Assembly: GCA_937926515.1 (NCBI GenBank)
Contig: CALAZZ010000119.1
Location: forward strand, 1 to 11,887
Reading direction: 5' to 3'
DNA: 11,887 nt
Source: an uncultured Bacteroidales bacterium
GTDB taxonomy: Bacteria > Bacteroidota > Bacteroidia > Bacteroidales > F082
Both the position numbers and the translations under genes were made by a program. Below are positions 1 to 6,006 of the stretch, piece by piece (within the stretch, counting starts at the first letter, position 1; each line of letters begins with the position of its first letter). The notes below the pieces were generated by a model that searched no databases, was not told the origin of the DNA, and worked only from the letters and a program-made list of their open reading frames with translations.

Positions 1-832
1 TATTCCAGTTGTTGATGTTCGTTCCTGTTATCCCGAATGCCGGTGAAGTTATAAAGACAGGATCATACTCGCCTGTGAGGTACCCTGCTGCGGCATGATT
101 GCCCCAAAGATGTGCTGTGTTCCAGTTCGAAATATGGCTTGGCATAATTCCTGCGGCAGCTGACATGGAGAAAATGGGATCGGTTTCGTCACCTACACCG
201 GAGTCATCTGCAATAACCCATTGGCCGGTTGATCCATTAAATTTCAAAATCTTGCCTGAGGCGATACCACTGAGGTTTACATCACCAAGGTTGCCTATGC
301 TTTCGCCTGCGAGATTTGTGAGGTAAGGCTGCAGATCATTGATCTGGCTTTCCGAAATGACGATACCTGTGCTCTTGTCCCAGGAAGAGAACACCGGATC
401 GGTTTCTTCAGGGGGTTCCGACAATGATTCAGCGGTGGCAGCATGCAGGGCATAGGGCACACTAAGCAGCTGTGTAGTCCCCATTAATACATAGGTGCCG
501 CTCAAAACAGCATCCAGCTCGGTCTGCATAAAGTAGGGTCCTTCAGCCCAGTTGATGGTTTCGAAGTTGCCTACTAAAGGAATACCTTGCCCAATAACCA
601 TATTGACTAGCCCAAACTGGTTGGTATTCACATCATGTGTTTCAATATAAACAGCTGGACCTGAAACTCCGCCATGCAGCAGACTGATTCGAAACGAGAC
701 TGCCTGGTTTGTAATGGCTTCGCCCAGGGCATTGCGTGCAATGGCCTGGTAATTTATGCCATGAGGCGCTTGGGCCGCAAGCGAAAAAATGATTAGGTTA
801 AACAGAACGAAAATTAAGATAAGCTTTTTCAT
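1..832 (-). CDS. Secreted fibre-like repeat protein, C-terminus cut by window edge
   Basis: This frame is open from an ATG at 830-832 to the left edge, giving 277 visible residues with no stop. Residues 1-21 are a Sec signal peptide (MKKLILIF..., likely cleaved after SLAAQA). Residues ~23-135 match a layout common in secreted Bacteroidota proteins: INYQAIARN, then VYIETH.VNTNQFGL, then INWAEGPYF and LLSVPYALHA. From residue ~143 degenerate repeats begin with E(T/Y)DPVF or ETDPIF (about residues 143, 216, 255). Two of them continue to NWN, and one carries GNHAAAGYLT, as in tail-fibre or trimeric-adhesin-like stalks. The missing C-terminus probably holds the functional head or anchoring domain. 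The gene starts 31 nt after the stop of the dockerin/T9SS gene, so the two are probably co-transcribed. The exact role is unknown; surface adhesion or stalk formation is inference. Confidence 0.85.
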   Translation of the reverse strand, partial: MKKLILIFVLFNLIIFSLAAQAPHGINYQAIARNALGEAITNQAVSFRISLLHGGVSGPAVYIETHDVNTNQFGLVNMVIGQGIPLVGNFETINWAEGPYFMQTELDAVLSGTYVLMGTTQLLSVPYALHAATAESLSEPPEETDPVFSSWDKSTGIVISESQINDLQPYLTNLAGESIGNLGDVNLSGIASGKILKFNGSTGQWVIADDSGVGDETDPIFSMSAAAGIMPSHISNWNTAHLWGNHAAAGYLTGEYDPVFITSPAFGITGTNINNWN

Positions 833-863
833 GTTGGTTTGGTTTTAATTAAAGCTCAAGACT

Positions 864-1910
864 TTATTGTTTATTTATAATGATCTTATGGAAGCTTTTT
901 CGATGGGATCCCTCAGCACCCATGGCAATGAGCTGTAGGGTGTAAACACCGGGGCTAAGTTGGTTTGGACTGAATGTTAACATATGAAGGCCTTTTTCCA
1001 GTTTGCCCTCGTAGAGGATGTTGGTTTGGTTTCCGAGCATGTCAAAGAGTGAAATTTTTATATCTGATTGTTGTGGCAGTTCCATCTGAAGTTTAAACCT
1101 GCCAAAGTTTGGATTCGGATATACATCAAAAGTGTAACCCGTTGGGTTGGCTATGCAGCTGTGTTCAATGTGCTGAAATACAAGGATATTATGACCCGAG
1201 CTATTGGCTCCTTTCACCTGCACCCAGGCAAGCTCGCTTAAATTCTCAGTAAAGTTTAACAACCTGATCCTACCTGCGGGTAATGGTGTATTTGCCAGAT
1301 TAATAACTACGGCTTTCATCCTGTTGGAGGATGTTGTATGCATCAATTCGTAACCTTTTATTGCCGGCTTGATTTCGCCAATGATATTTCCGTAGAATTC
1401 AAATTGAAGGCCTGCCAGGTTCCCGTCAGATCGAATATCAATGCCATTTTCGCACAGGTAGATATGTGCAGGGTTGGTAATGTCACTTAATTCGATTGCC
1501 TTGCCATGCGAAAGGATCATATTGATGATGGTAACAGCATCTAGAATATCGATGGTGCTGTCACCATTTGCATCAGCGTTTTCGGGGCAAAAAGGGAACG
1601 GGTCGATTCCGAGTATGTGATTAATAAGAGTCACCACATCTAAAACATTAATCTCTCCATCGCAGTTTGCATCACCTAAAAGCGATGCCGCCATTGCTAA
1701 AGGCTGATGAAAACCTTGGGTGAGGATGTATTCATCCGCATTAAATGTGCTGTTGATTGCTTCGCCCAACGTCCAACTGAGAGCATATTGGCTGGTTTGA
1801 TATTCAGTGCCTGCGGTTGCAATCACATGGTGCATCAATGGCTGGCTGATACTTTTAATGGCAATTATATTAAATATACCAAGAAGGAGAAGAGCTGAGA
1901 TACGTTTCAT
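864..1910 (-). CDS. Secreted protein with dockerin-type repeats and T9SS type A sorting domain
   Basis: A 348-residue protein with an N-terminal signal peptide (about residues 1-22). Residues ~30-70 carry the pattern LSWTLGEAINST...YILTQGFHQP, often found at the N-terminus of T9SS cargo. Residues ~79-134 hold two dockerin type I-like calcium-binding segments: GDANCDGEINVLD (79-91) and DANGDSTIDILD (113-124), each followed by a short helix ending in IN.IL. Residues ~258-348 are a T9SS type A sorting domain: YPNPNFGRF at 264-272, then a beta-rich region ending in SPGVYTLQL and IIINKQ. The protein is therefore expected to pass the outer membrane through the type IX system and be released or surface-anchored. 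No catalytic domain is visible. In Bacteroidota such dockerin-like pairs usually act as calcium-stabilised modules rather than proof of a cellulosome. It is the first gene of a two-gene unit with the downstream fibre-like gene. Confidence 0.88.
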   Translation of the reverse strand: MKRISALLLLGIFNIIAIKSISQPLMHHVIATAGTEYQTSQYALSWTLGEAINSTFNADEYILTQGFHQPLAMAASLLGDANCDGEINVLDVVTLINHILGIDPFPFCPENADANGDSTIDILDAVTIINMILSHGKAIELSDITNPAHIYLCENGIDIRSDGNLAGLQFEFYGNIIGEIKPAIKGYELMHTTSSNRMKAVVINLANTPLPAGRIRLLNFTENLSELAWVQVKGANSSGHNILVFQHIEHSCIANPTGYTFDVYPNPNFGRFKLQMELPQQSDIKISLFDMLGNQTNILYEGKLEKGLHMLTFSPNQLSPGVYTLQLIAMGAEGSHRKSFHKIIINKQ

Positions 1911-1955
1911 TTGGTTTGTTTTTATTGGTCGTTGTGCATGAGCACATTGGAAGGC

Positions 1956-1987
1956 GAAAGATAATAAATAAAACAGTTGATTGCAAG
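1956..1987 (-). promoter_or_regulatory. Possible Bacteroidota-type promoter for the dockerin/T9SS gene
   Basis: On the minus strand, CTTG (1984-1987) is followed after 20 nt by TATCTTTC (1956-1963). Each differs by one base from the consensus TTTG and TAnnTTTG, and the spacing is right. Transcription would start near 1949, about 40 nt before the ATG at 1910. The spacer contains most of the 18-bp repeat at 1965-1982. Confidence 0.35.
1965..1982. repeat. 18-bp exact repeat, copy 1
   Basis: The plus-strand sequence TAAATAAAACAGTTGATT occurs here and again at 3863-3880. Here it fills most of the spacer of the possible promoter for the dockerin gene, reading AATCAACTGTTTTATTTA on the minus strand. 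Both copies lie upstream of minus-strand genes. Confidence 0.75.
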
Positions 1988-2285
1988 CAGTTATTCCTTT
2001 TTAATTCCAGGTTAAGCAACGGAAGATGTTGCATGCGACGAAATGCTGGCATCTACTTGGATTAAGCACAATCTTGACTACTGAAATTGTAAATAGCAAA
2101 TTTGCGATTCAAAATCGATGTAATAGATAGCACAATTTTTTAATTTTCAAAATAAAAGTTTGGGAAACCGTTTGACAAAAAATATGTATTATTGGGGCCT
2201 CAAAGTGAAGTCCAGAACACACTTAAAAAAAAACGGGGCGTTGCCGAAAAGCCTTACGAGTAGGGGAAATTAAAAATTTAAAAAA

Positions 2286-2579
2286 ATGAAAAAAACAATT
2301 ATCAATTTTTTCTTTGTACTATCAATTTCACTTTTGATGAGTTCTTGTTACACCTTAACCTATTCAGTGGGAGAAGGTTCTAAAACTGGCATTGAAGTAA
2401 AGCAGAAGAACCATTATTTAATTTATGGTCTGGCCCCGGTGGGTACTTCAGACCCAACTGAAATGGCCGGTGGAGCAACTGACTATACGGTTACAATCCA
2501 ACATACTTTTGTTGATGGATTAATCAATGCCATCACGTTTGGCATTTACACACCAACAACGACTAAAGTAGTAAGGTAA
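2286..2579 (+). CDS. Bor/Iss-like small lipoprotein
   Basis: A 97-residue protein with a lipoprotein signal peptide: MKK start, hydrophobic stretch, then LLMSSC with the lipid-modified Cys at residue 21. The mature part resembles the phage lambda Bor / E. coli Iss family from memory. It has NHYLIYGLAP in place of the Bor HHFFVSGIG segment, a GGA motif (residues ~63-65), and the family's hallmark C-terminus TFVDGLINAITFGIYTP, compared with TFVNGLLGFITLGIYTP in Bor. Length (Bor is 97 residues) and order of segments agree. Bor and Iss are surface lipoproteins linked to serum resistance in enterobacteria, but that role cannot be carried over to Bacteroidota. The gene is on the strand opposite to its large neighbours and is closed by a strong terminator at 2593-2625. 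No phage genes are visible around it. Confidence 0.85.
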   Translation: MKKTIINFFFVLSISLLMSSCYTLTYSVGEGSKTGIEVKQKNHYLIYGLAPVGTSDPTEMAGGATDYTVTIQHTFVDGLINAITFGIYTPTTTKVVR

Positions 2580-2592
2580 CACAGTCTTTATT

Positions 2593-2625
2593 ACAGGGTT
2601 ACCTTTAATGGGTAACCCTGTTTTT
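2593..2625 (+). terminator. Intrinsic terminator after the Bor-like gene
   Basis: A perfect 11-bp stem, ACAGGGTTACC (2593-2603) with GGTAACCCTGT (2611-2621), has a 7-nt loop and runs into a T tract (2621-2625). It begins 14 nt after the stop codon of the Bor-like gene. The next ATG is only 12 nt beyond its end. Confidence 0.9.
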
Positions 2626-2637
2626 AATGAACTTTGA

Positions 2638-2829
2638 ATGAAAAAATGGATTATTATAGCCGGAATTGTTTTGATCGTGATTGGTTTGCTTCAAACTGGC
2701 AGCTATATCACGGATTACAATTCATTGACCCATTATGGAAAAGGCTATGTATGGGGCTCAGGCTTTCTTTTGTTATTAGGTATTATCCTGATCATTGTTG
2801 GCTTCAAAAAGAAGAAAGCCGGCGATTGA
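2638..2829 (+). CDS. Small two-helix membrane protein of unknown function
   Basis: A 63-residue protein of two hydrophobic helices: residues ~4-21 (IIIAGIVLIVIGLL) and ~41-56 (GSGFLLLLGIILIIVG). They are separated by a polar Tyr-rich loop (~22-40) and followed by a positively charged tail (KKKKAGD). A KK start and a KKKK end suggest a hairpin in the inner membrane with both ends in the cytoplasm. I chose this frame over the overlapping TTG-started frame at 2634 because its composition is that of a real membrane protein. The ATG lies 12 nt after a strong terminator, so it needs read-through or a promoter overlapping the terminator. A tiny frame, ATG AAC TTT GAA TGA (2627-2641), ends overlapping its start codon. 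Function not recognised. Confidence 0.65.
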   Translation: MKKWIIIAGIVLIVIGLLQTGSYITDYNSLTHYGKGYVWGSGFLLLLGIILIIVGFKKKKAGD

Positions 2830-2966
2830 ATTCAAGCATACATTGTTGCGGCTGAATAGATAAGCAAGCATTTTTCCAATTTGGGTTTTGTTGAGGGCCG
2901 CGGTTTCATTCATGGGGCATGACATCTCTTTCTGTGGAGCTCTTCGATTAGATAACTATAAGTGTT

Positions 2967-3764
2967 TTATTTCGACAGTTTTAAAATCCTGTAGGCTCCC
3001 CTTGCAACAATTACAAATACTATTGCACCTATAAGCAGGTCGGGAAGGCTGGAGTCGAACCAGTATACCATCAATGCCGCTATGATAACCCCGGCATTGA
3101 TGATAATATCATTTGAGGTAAAGATCATACTGGCTTGCATATGTGCTTCTTTACTCCTGCTTTTTTGAAGCAGGTAGAGGCAAAAAATATTTGCAGCCAG
3201 GGCCAGGGCTGATACCACGATCATGGTGGCAAAGTTGGGCATCTTCTCTATACCGATAAACCTTCTTACCACTTCGCTCAGACCTATCAGTGCAAGTATG
3301 ATCTGAAAGATCCCTGCGAAACGTGCAACTTTTTTCTTGAGTACGACACTGCTTCCAACAGCCATCAGTGCCAATGCATATACAATGCTGTCAGCCAACA
3401 TATCCAGGCTGTCTGCAACAAGCCCCATAGACTTTGAGATCAGGCCAGCAACGAATTCAAGGGCAAAAAAGGAGAAATTGATGGTGAGTACAGCCCATAA
3501 TGTGCTGCGTTCAGCAGTATTATTCAGGGAAACAACGCTATCATGGTCTACCGAAGTTGTTGAGACGATAGTTGTATCCAGTTTGAGTGCCGACAGCCTT
3601 TTATATAGCTCATTTTGATCTGCTGTATGGATAATGGTAAGCTTTCTGGCTGAAAGATCAAATTCCATTGACTTGATTCCGGCCAATCCATCTAGTTTCA
3701 TCCGAATCAATTGTTCTTCGGAAGGGCAGTCCATTTTTGATATGTTAAAAACAGTTTTTTGCAT
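2967..3764 (-). CDS. CDF-type cation transporter with N-terminal HMA-like domain
   Basis: A 265-residue inner-membrane protein. Residues ~3-70 form a heavy-metal-associated (HMA)-like domain with MDCPSEE at 11-17: the first Cys of the usual CxxC is present and the second is replaced by Glu. From residue ~90 to the end come about six hydrophobic segments in the pattern of cation diffusion facilitators. TM2 carries DSLDMLAD (118-125), which contains the DxxxD pair D121/D125. TM5 carries FTSNDIIINAGV with D219, but Phe215 stands where most CDFs have His or Asp. The usual C-terminal cytoplasmic CDF domain is absent: the protein ends soon after TM6 (RILKLSK). It probably exports a divalent metal, but the ion cannot be named. 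The start at 3764 (MQKTVFNISK) is preferred over the in-frame ATG at 3836, because the extra 24 residues are not domain-like and a -7-like box lies inside them. It is convergent with the small membrane protein gene. Confidence 0.82.
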   Translation of the reverse strand: MQKTVFNISKMDCPSEEQLIRMKLDGLAGIKSMEFDLSARKLTIIHTADQNELYKRLSALKLDTTIVSTTSVDHDSVVSLNNTAERSTLWAVLTINFSFFALEFVAGLISKSMGLVADSLDMLADSIVYALALMAVGSSVVLKKKVARFAGIFQIILALIGLSEVVRRFIGIEKMPNFATMIVVSALALAANIFCLYLLQKSRSKEAHMQASMIFTSNDIIINAGVIIAALMVYWFDSSLPDLLIGAIVFVIVARGAYRILKLSK

Positions 3765-3810
3765 GAACTGATGTATCCAATAAAATGAGCTTGATGATTT
3801 TATTGAATAA

Positions 3811-3818
3811 CAAAAATA
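3811..3818 (-). promoter_or_regulatory. Possible -7 box for the cation transporter gene
   Basis: The minus strand reads TATTTTTG, a perfect match to TAnnTTTG, about 46 nt upstream of the chosen start at 3764. No TTTG is seen at the expected distance upstream, so this is a partial promoter call. It lies inside the longer version of the reading frame and so supports the shorter protein. Confidence 0.3.
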
Positions 3819-3862
3819 GACTCTTTCCGCATGCATCAGTTTTAGCTGATCAAACGAAGCGT

Positions 3863-3880
3863 TAAATAAAACAGTTGATT
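3863..3880. repeat. 18-bp exact repeat, copy 2
   Basis: This is identical to 1965-1982 (TAAATAAAACAGTTGATT on the plus strand). It sits in the 55-nt gap between the outer-membrane protein stop at 3892 and the transporter's long frame, so upstream of the transporter gene. On the minus strand it is followed by TTCGTTTG, one base off TAnnTTTG, at 3848-3855. Confidence 0.75.
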
Positions 3881-3891
3881 AAATTGAATAA

Positions 3892-4641
3892 TTACCTGAA
3901 TATAAAACCCAGCCTGAACGATACCCTGTTGTAATTGGTATAGACGCGGTTTTTGGGTGTGGGTGAAAAACTGCTCCACCATTGATAACTTTCCTCTGAT
4001 AACTCCTGGAAATGATACCCCAAGCCAAGTATAAAAGCATTGTGCTGACCGATTGGGACAGTAATTCCTAGTTCAGGGCTTAGCAAGGCCCCGCCATAGT
4101 TCTTAAGCTTTTGATCGTCAAGCCCTTGATCGATGCCCTTCGACAGCGGTATGGAATAACCGACCTTGATGGCTGCATAGGGGCTGAATTTGCCGTGATT
4201 AAAGAAATAATGTGCCGAAGCAAATAAGGGCATCACCACCCAATCATAATATTCAAAACCGAAGCCGATGCCTGCATGGAGCTTTTGATTGAAATAAAGG
4301 CCATTGACCATGGTGAATGAGGGCAGGGGCCTTAACCCATCTCTTCCCTCACCAAACAGCAATCCGACAGTGGAAAGGTTATAATAACCCATTTTTTTGG
4401 GTGGTGTGGCAGGTTTGTTGCCAAACCCAAGGCGCTGTATCTCCTGAGGCTGAAACTTGTTCAGTCCACATTCATTTATAATAGTAACACCAGCCAGGCT
4501 GTCCGATTCAAGGATGCGGCCATAAACCACAGATCCTGATTTCAGATAGACCGAATCGGGTTTCAAAGATTGGGCTTCTGCCGCTAGCGGCAGAAGCCCA
4601 GTCAACAACACATAAACAAAGCTAGCAATTAGGGTTTTCAT
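3892..4641 (-). CDS. Predicted small outer-membrane beta-barrel protein
   Basis: A 249-residue protein with a Sec signal peptide, probably cleaved after AEA at residue ~23. Residues ~28-75 form a small all-beta module, DSVYLKSGSVVYGRI...QEIQRLGFG, of a kind often seen at the N-terminus of Bacteroidota envelope proteins. Residues ~85-249 alternate polar and hydrophobic residues in strands rich in Gly, Tyr and Phe (for example AGIGFGFEYYDW, YAAIKVGYSIPL, AFILGLGYHF). The protein ends in RVSFRLGFIFR, a terminal aromatic strand typical of outer-membrane barrels. No substrate can be named. It begins 15 nt after the LVIVD lipoprotein stop and is the last gene of the sigma-factor operon. A 30-bp perfect palindrome lies in the DNA coding for its signal peptide (4571-4600). 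Confidence 0.8.
   Translation of the reverse strand: MKTLIASFVYVLLTGLLPLAAEAQSLKPDSVYLKSGSVVYGRILESDSLAGVTIINECGLNKFQPQEIQRLGFGNKPATPPKKMGYYNLSTVGLLFGEGRDGLRPLPSFTMVNGLYFNQKLHAGIGFGFEYYDWVVMPLFASAHYFFNHGKFSPYAAIKVGYSIPLSKGIDQGLDDQKLKNYGGALLSPELGITVPIGQHNAFILGLGYHFQELSEESYQWWSSFSPTPKNRVYTNYNRVSFRLGFIFR
4571..4600. repeat. 30-bp perfect palindrome inside a coding region
   Basis: The half-site TGGGCTTCTGCCGCT (4571-4585) is followed directly by its exact reverse complement (4586-4600), with no spacer and no mismatch. It codes for GLLPLAAEA of the signal peptide (codons ~14-24 of the outer-membrane protein gene). As RNA it would fold into a GC-rich hairpin about 40 nt after the start codon. Confidence 0.95.
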
Positions 4642-4656
4642 AAATAGATTGTCACA

Positions 4657-5943
4657 TTATGGCTTTACTACAGGAATGGTGCTGATCAATTGTAGCTCCT
4701 CCAGGTCGCTGTAATCATATTGATAGAGCCCATCGGCGCCAATCATCATCAAAAGTCCATTGTAAGGGATCACATCGTATGTTTGTATGTCAGCAAAATG
4801 TGCTAACTGATGGGCAGTTATTTGCAAAGGATCAGTTGCATCATATACCTTGAGTCCTGCAGCACCATCACAAATAAAAAGTGTACCATTGTCAATACCC
4901 AAGCCATGTGGGTTGTGCATGGGGTATGTTTTTAATAGTTTGGGTTCAAAAATGTCTTCAATATCCACCACATCAAGCTGGTTGGAGAATCCCTCGCACC
5001 TTGTTCCCGACCTGAGCGTGACATAGGCTATTGTGCCTTCAACCACCACCGGGTCGCATGAATTGATATGGTTAAATGACGAAATATAATCAGGCTCTGC
5101 CGGGTTGTTTAGCCCATAAACGAGCATACCTGTGGTAGTGCCCAGGAACAATTTGCCATCGTAAGGGAAAATGGTTTCAACCACCCTGAATAGTTCGATC
5201 TCACTGCCCGCACTCATGCCGGGGGTATTGGCAATATTAAATACCTTCAAGGCATTGTTATGGACGGCATACATAAAGTTGCCTGACAAAGTGAACCGTG
5301 CCATGGAGCCGCCTACTCCGGTTCCCTGGCTGATATTGATCTCTGAAGAGCCCAGGCTGGGTGCTGCTGCCCCGTCAAACTGAACGAAATCACCTCGGTA
5401 ATACGAGCTGTTTTCAATAACTTCTGTCACTTCCTTTTGATCCCAACCCACAACAACGCCTTTGGTGAAATCAAGTCCATAAACCGGCAATGACACATCA
5501 AAGGGGGGCAGTACATTGGGGAAGGCTTCTTCGATACGGTCAATCTCTATGGGTGAAAATGGATCACTGATATCAATGGCAACCAGGTCAATATAGCTGT
5601 CAGCATACAGCACATTACCACGTATAGCAATATCTACGTTACCTGGTATGCTAATAAAGGTCACCATCTGAGGCGATGCAGGATTGCTGTTGTCAATCAC
5701 GTGTACGCCTTCATGAAGCTCGTTAATAAACAAGACGTTGTCCTTAAAATATATTTTCCCGGGATTGTTAAGCTGTTGAGTGCTGCTTTTGGCTACAGCT
5801 TTGCGAAAATCGGAAAACTCCATATACACTGGCACATTGGCTGTGTAGGTGATTTCCTCGTAGATTTTGTCGCGACAACTGCTTAGTGCAAAAATGACAA
5901 GCAGACCGGCGACCGAGAACAGGTTTTTAATGTTTGATTTCAC
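4657..5943 (-). CDS. LVIVD-repeat lipoprotein (predicted beta-propeller)
   Basis: A 428-residue protein with a lipoprotein signal peptide and lipobox ALSSC, Cys at residue 23, so it is membrane-anchored and probably reaches the outer membrane. After a linker (residues ~24-58) it consists of LVIVD-type repeats of about 40 residues. Each has a strand pair around N(V/T)L(F/Y)..., then (V/L)..ID.S.P..P. Examples are GVHVIDNSNPASPQ (79-92), LVAIDISDPFSPI (120-132), and near the end LKVYDATDPLQI. The LVIVD family is expected to form a propeller resembling NHL or YVTN repeats and usually acts in binding rather than catalysis; no catalytic residues are apparent. It lies 63 nt downstream of the anti-sigma gene and 15 nt upstream of the barrel gene, so it is probably part of the sigma-controlled unit. 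It may be a surface-exposed partner of one of the two barrels, which is inference. Confidence 0.87.
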   Translation of the reverse strand: MKSNIKNLFSVAGLLVIFALSSCRDKIYEEITYTANVPVYMEFSDFRKAVAKSSTQQLNNPGKIYFKDNVLFINELHEGVHVIDNSNPASPQMVTFISIPGNVDIAIRGNVLYADSYIDLVAIDISDPFSPIEIDRIEEAFPNVLPPFDVSLPVYGLDFTKGVVVGWDQKEVTEVIENSSYYRGDFVQFDGAAAPSLGSSEINISQGTGVGGSMARFTLSGNFMYAVHNNALKVFNIANTPGMSAGSEIELFRVVETIFPYDGKLFLGTTTGMLVYGLNNPAEPDYISSFNHINSCDPVVVEGTIAYVTLRSGTRCEGFSNQLDVVDIEDIFEPKLLKTYPMHNPHGLGIDNGTLFICDGAAGLKVYDATDPLQITAHQLAHFADIQTYDVIPYNGLLMMIGADGLYQYDYSDLEELQLISTIPVVKP

Positions 5944-6006
5944 GGCTATGGTTTTAATTGCATAGATGCATGAAAGTGCAGTGAAGTTGCACAGTTAAAA
6001 ATATAT

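Larger units (their letters stand above)
1911..2285. other. Gene-free region between divergent genes (375 nt)
   Basis: No convincing gene is seen. The minus-strand frame at 1870-2052 overlaps the start of the dockerin gene and has no recognisable features. The left part holds the possible promoter for the minus-strand unit and one copy of the 18-bp repeat. The right part is very AT-rich. It contains a small hairpin CGATT-caa-AATCG at 2105-2117 and two TTTG boxes (2159-2162, 2171-2174), but no well-spaced TAnnTTTG partner. TAttATTG at 2187-2194 is close in sequence but wrongly spaced. Just before the Bor-like gene is a GC-rich island at about 2234-2269, within an A-rich context, that could be a structured 5' leader. 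It matches no riboswitch family that I recognise. Confidence 0.5.

Noticed and set aside
864..1910. Cellulosome component based on the dockerin-like pair
   Set aside because: No cohesin, scaffoldin or glycoside hydrolase is present in the window; such repeats are common in Bacteroidota secreted proteins without cellulosomes.
1870..2052. 60-aa minus-strand frame overlapping the start of the dockerin gene
   Set aside because: It overlaps the signal-peptide region of a clear gene and the promoter candidate, and shows no domain.
2172..2192. TTGACA (2172-2177) with TATTAT (2187-2192) as a sigma-70 style promoter for the Bor-like gene
   Set aside because: The spacing is only 9 nt, and Bacteroidota do not use the TTGACA/TATAAT pattern. 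No well-spaced TTTG/TAnnTTTG pair was found either.
2634..2855. Alternative plus-strand frame of 73 aa starting with TTG at 2634
   Set aside because: It overlaps the two-helix membrane protein in another frame, and its composition is not protein-like (Trp/Cys/Arg-rich).
3765..3836. Longer cation transporter starting at 3836
   Set aside because: The added 24 residues are not part of the HMA-like domain, and a TAnnTTTG box lies within them.
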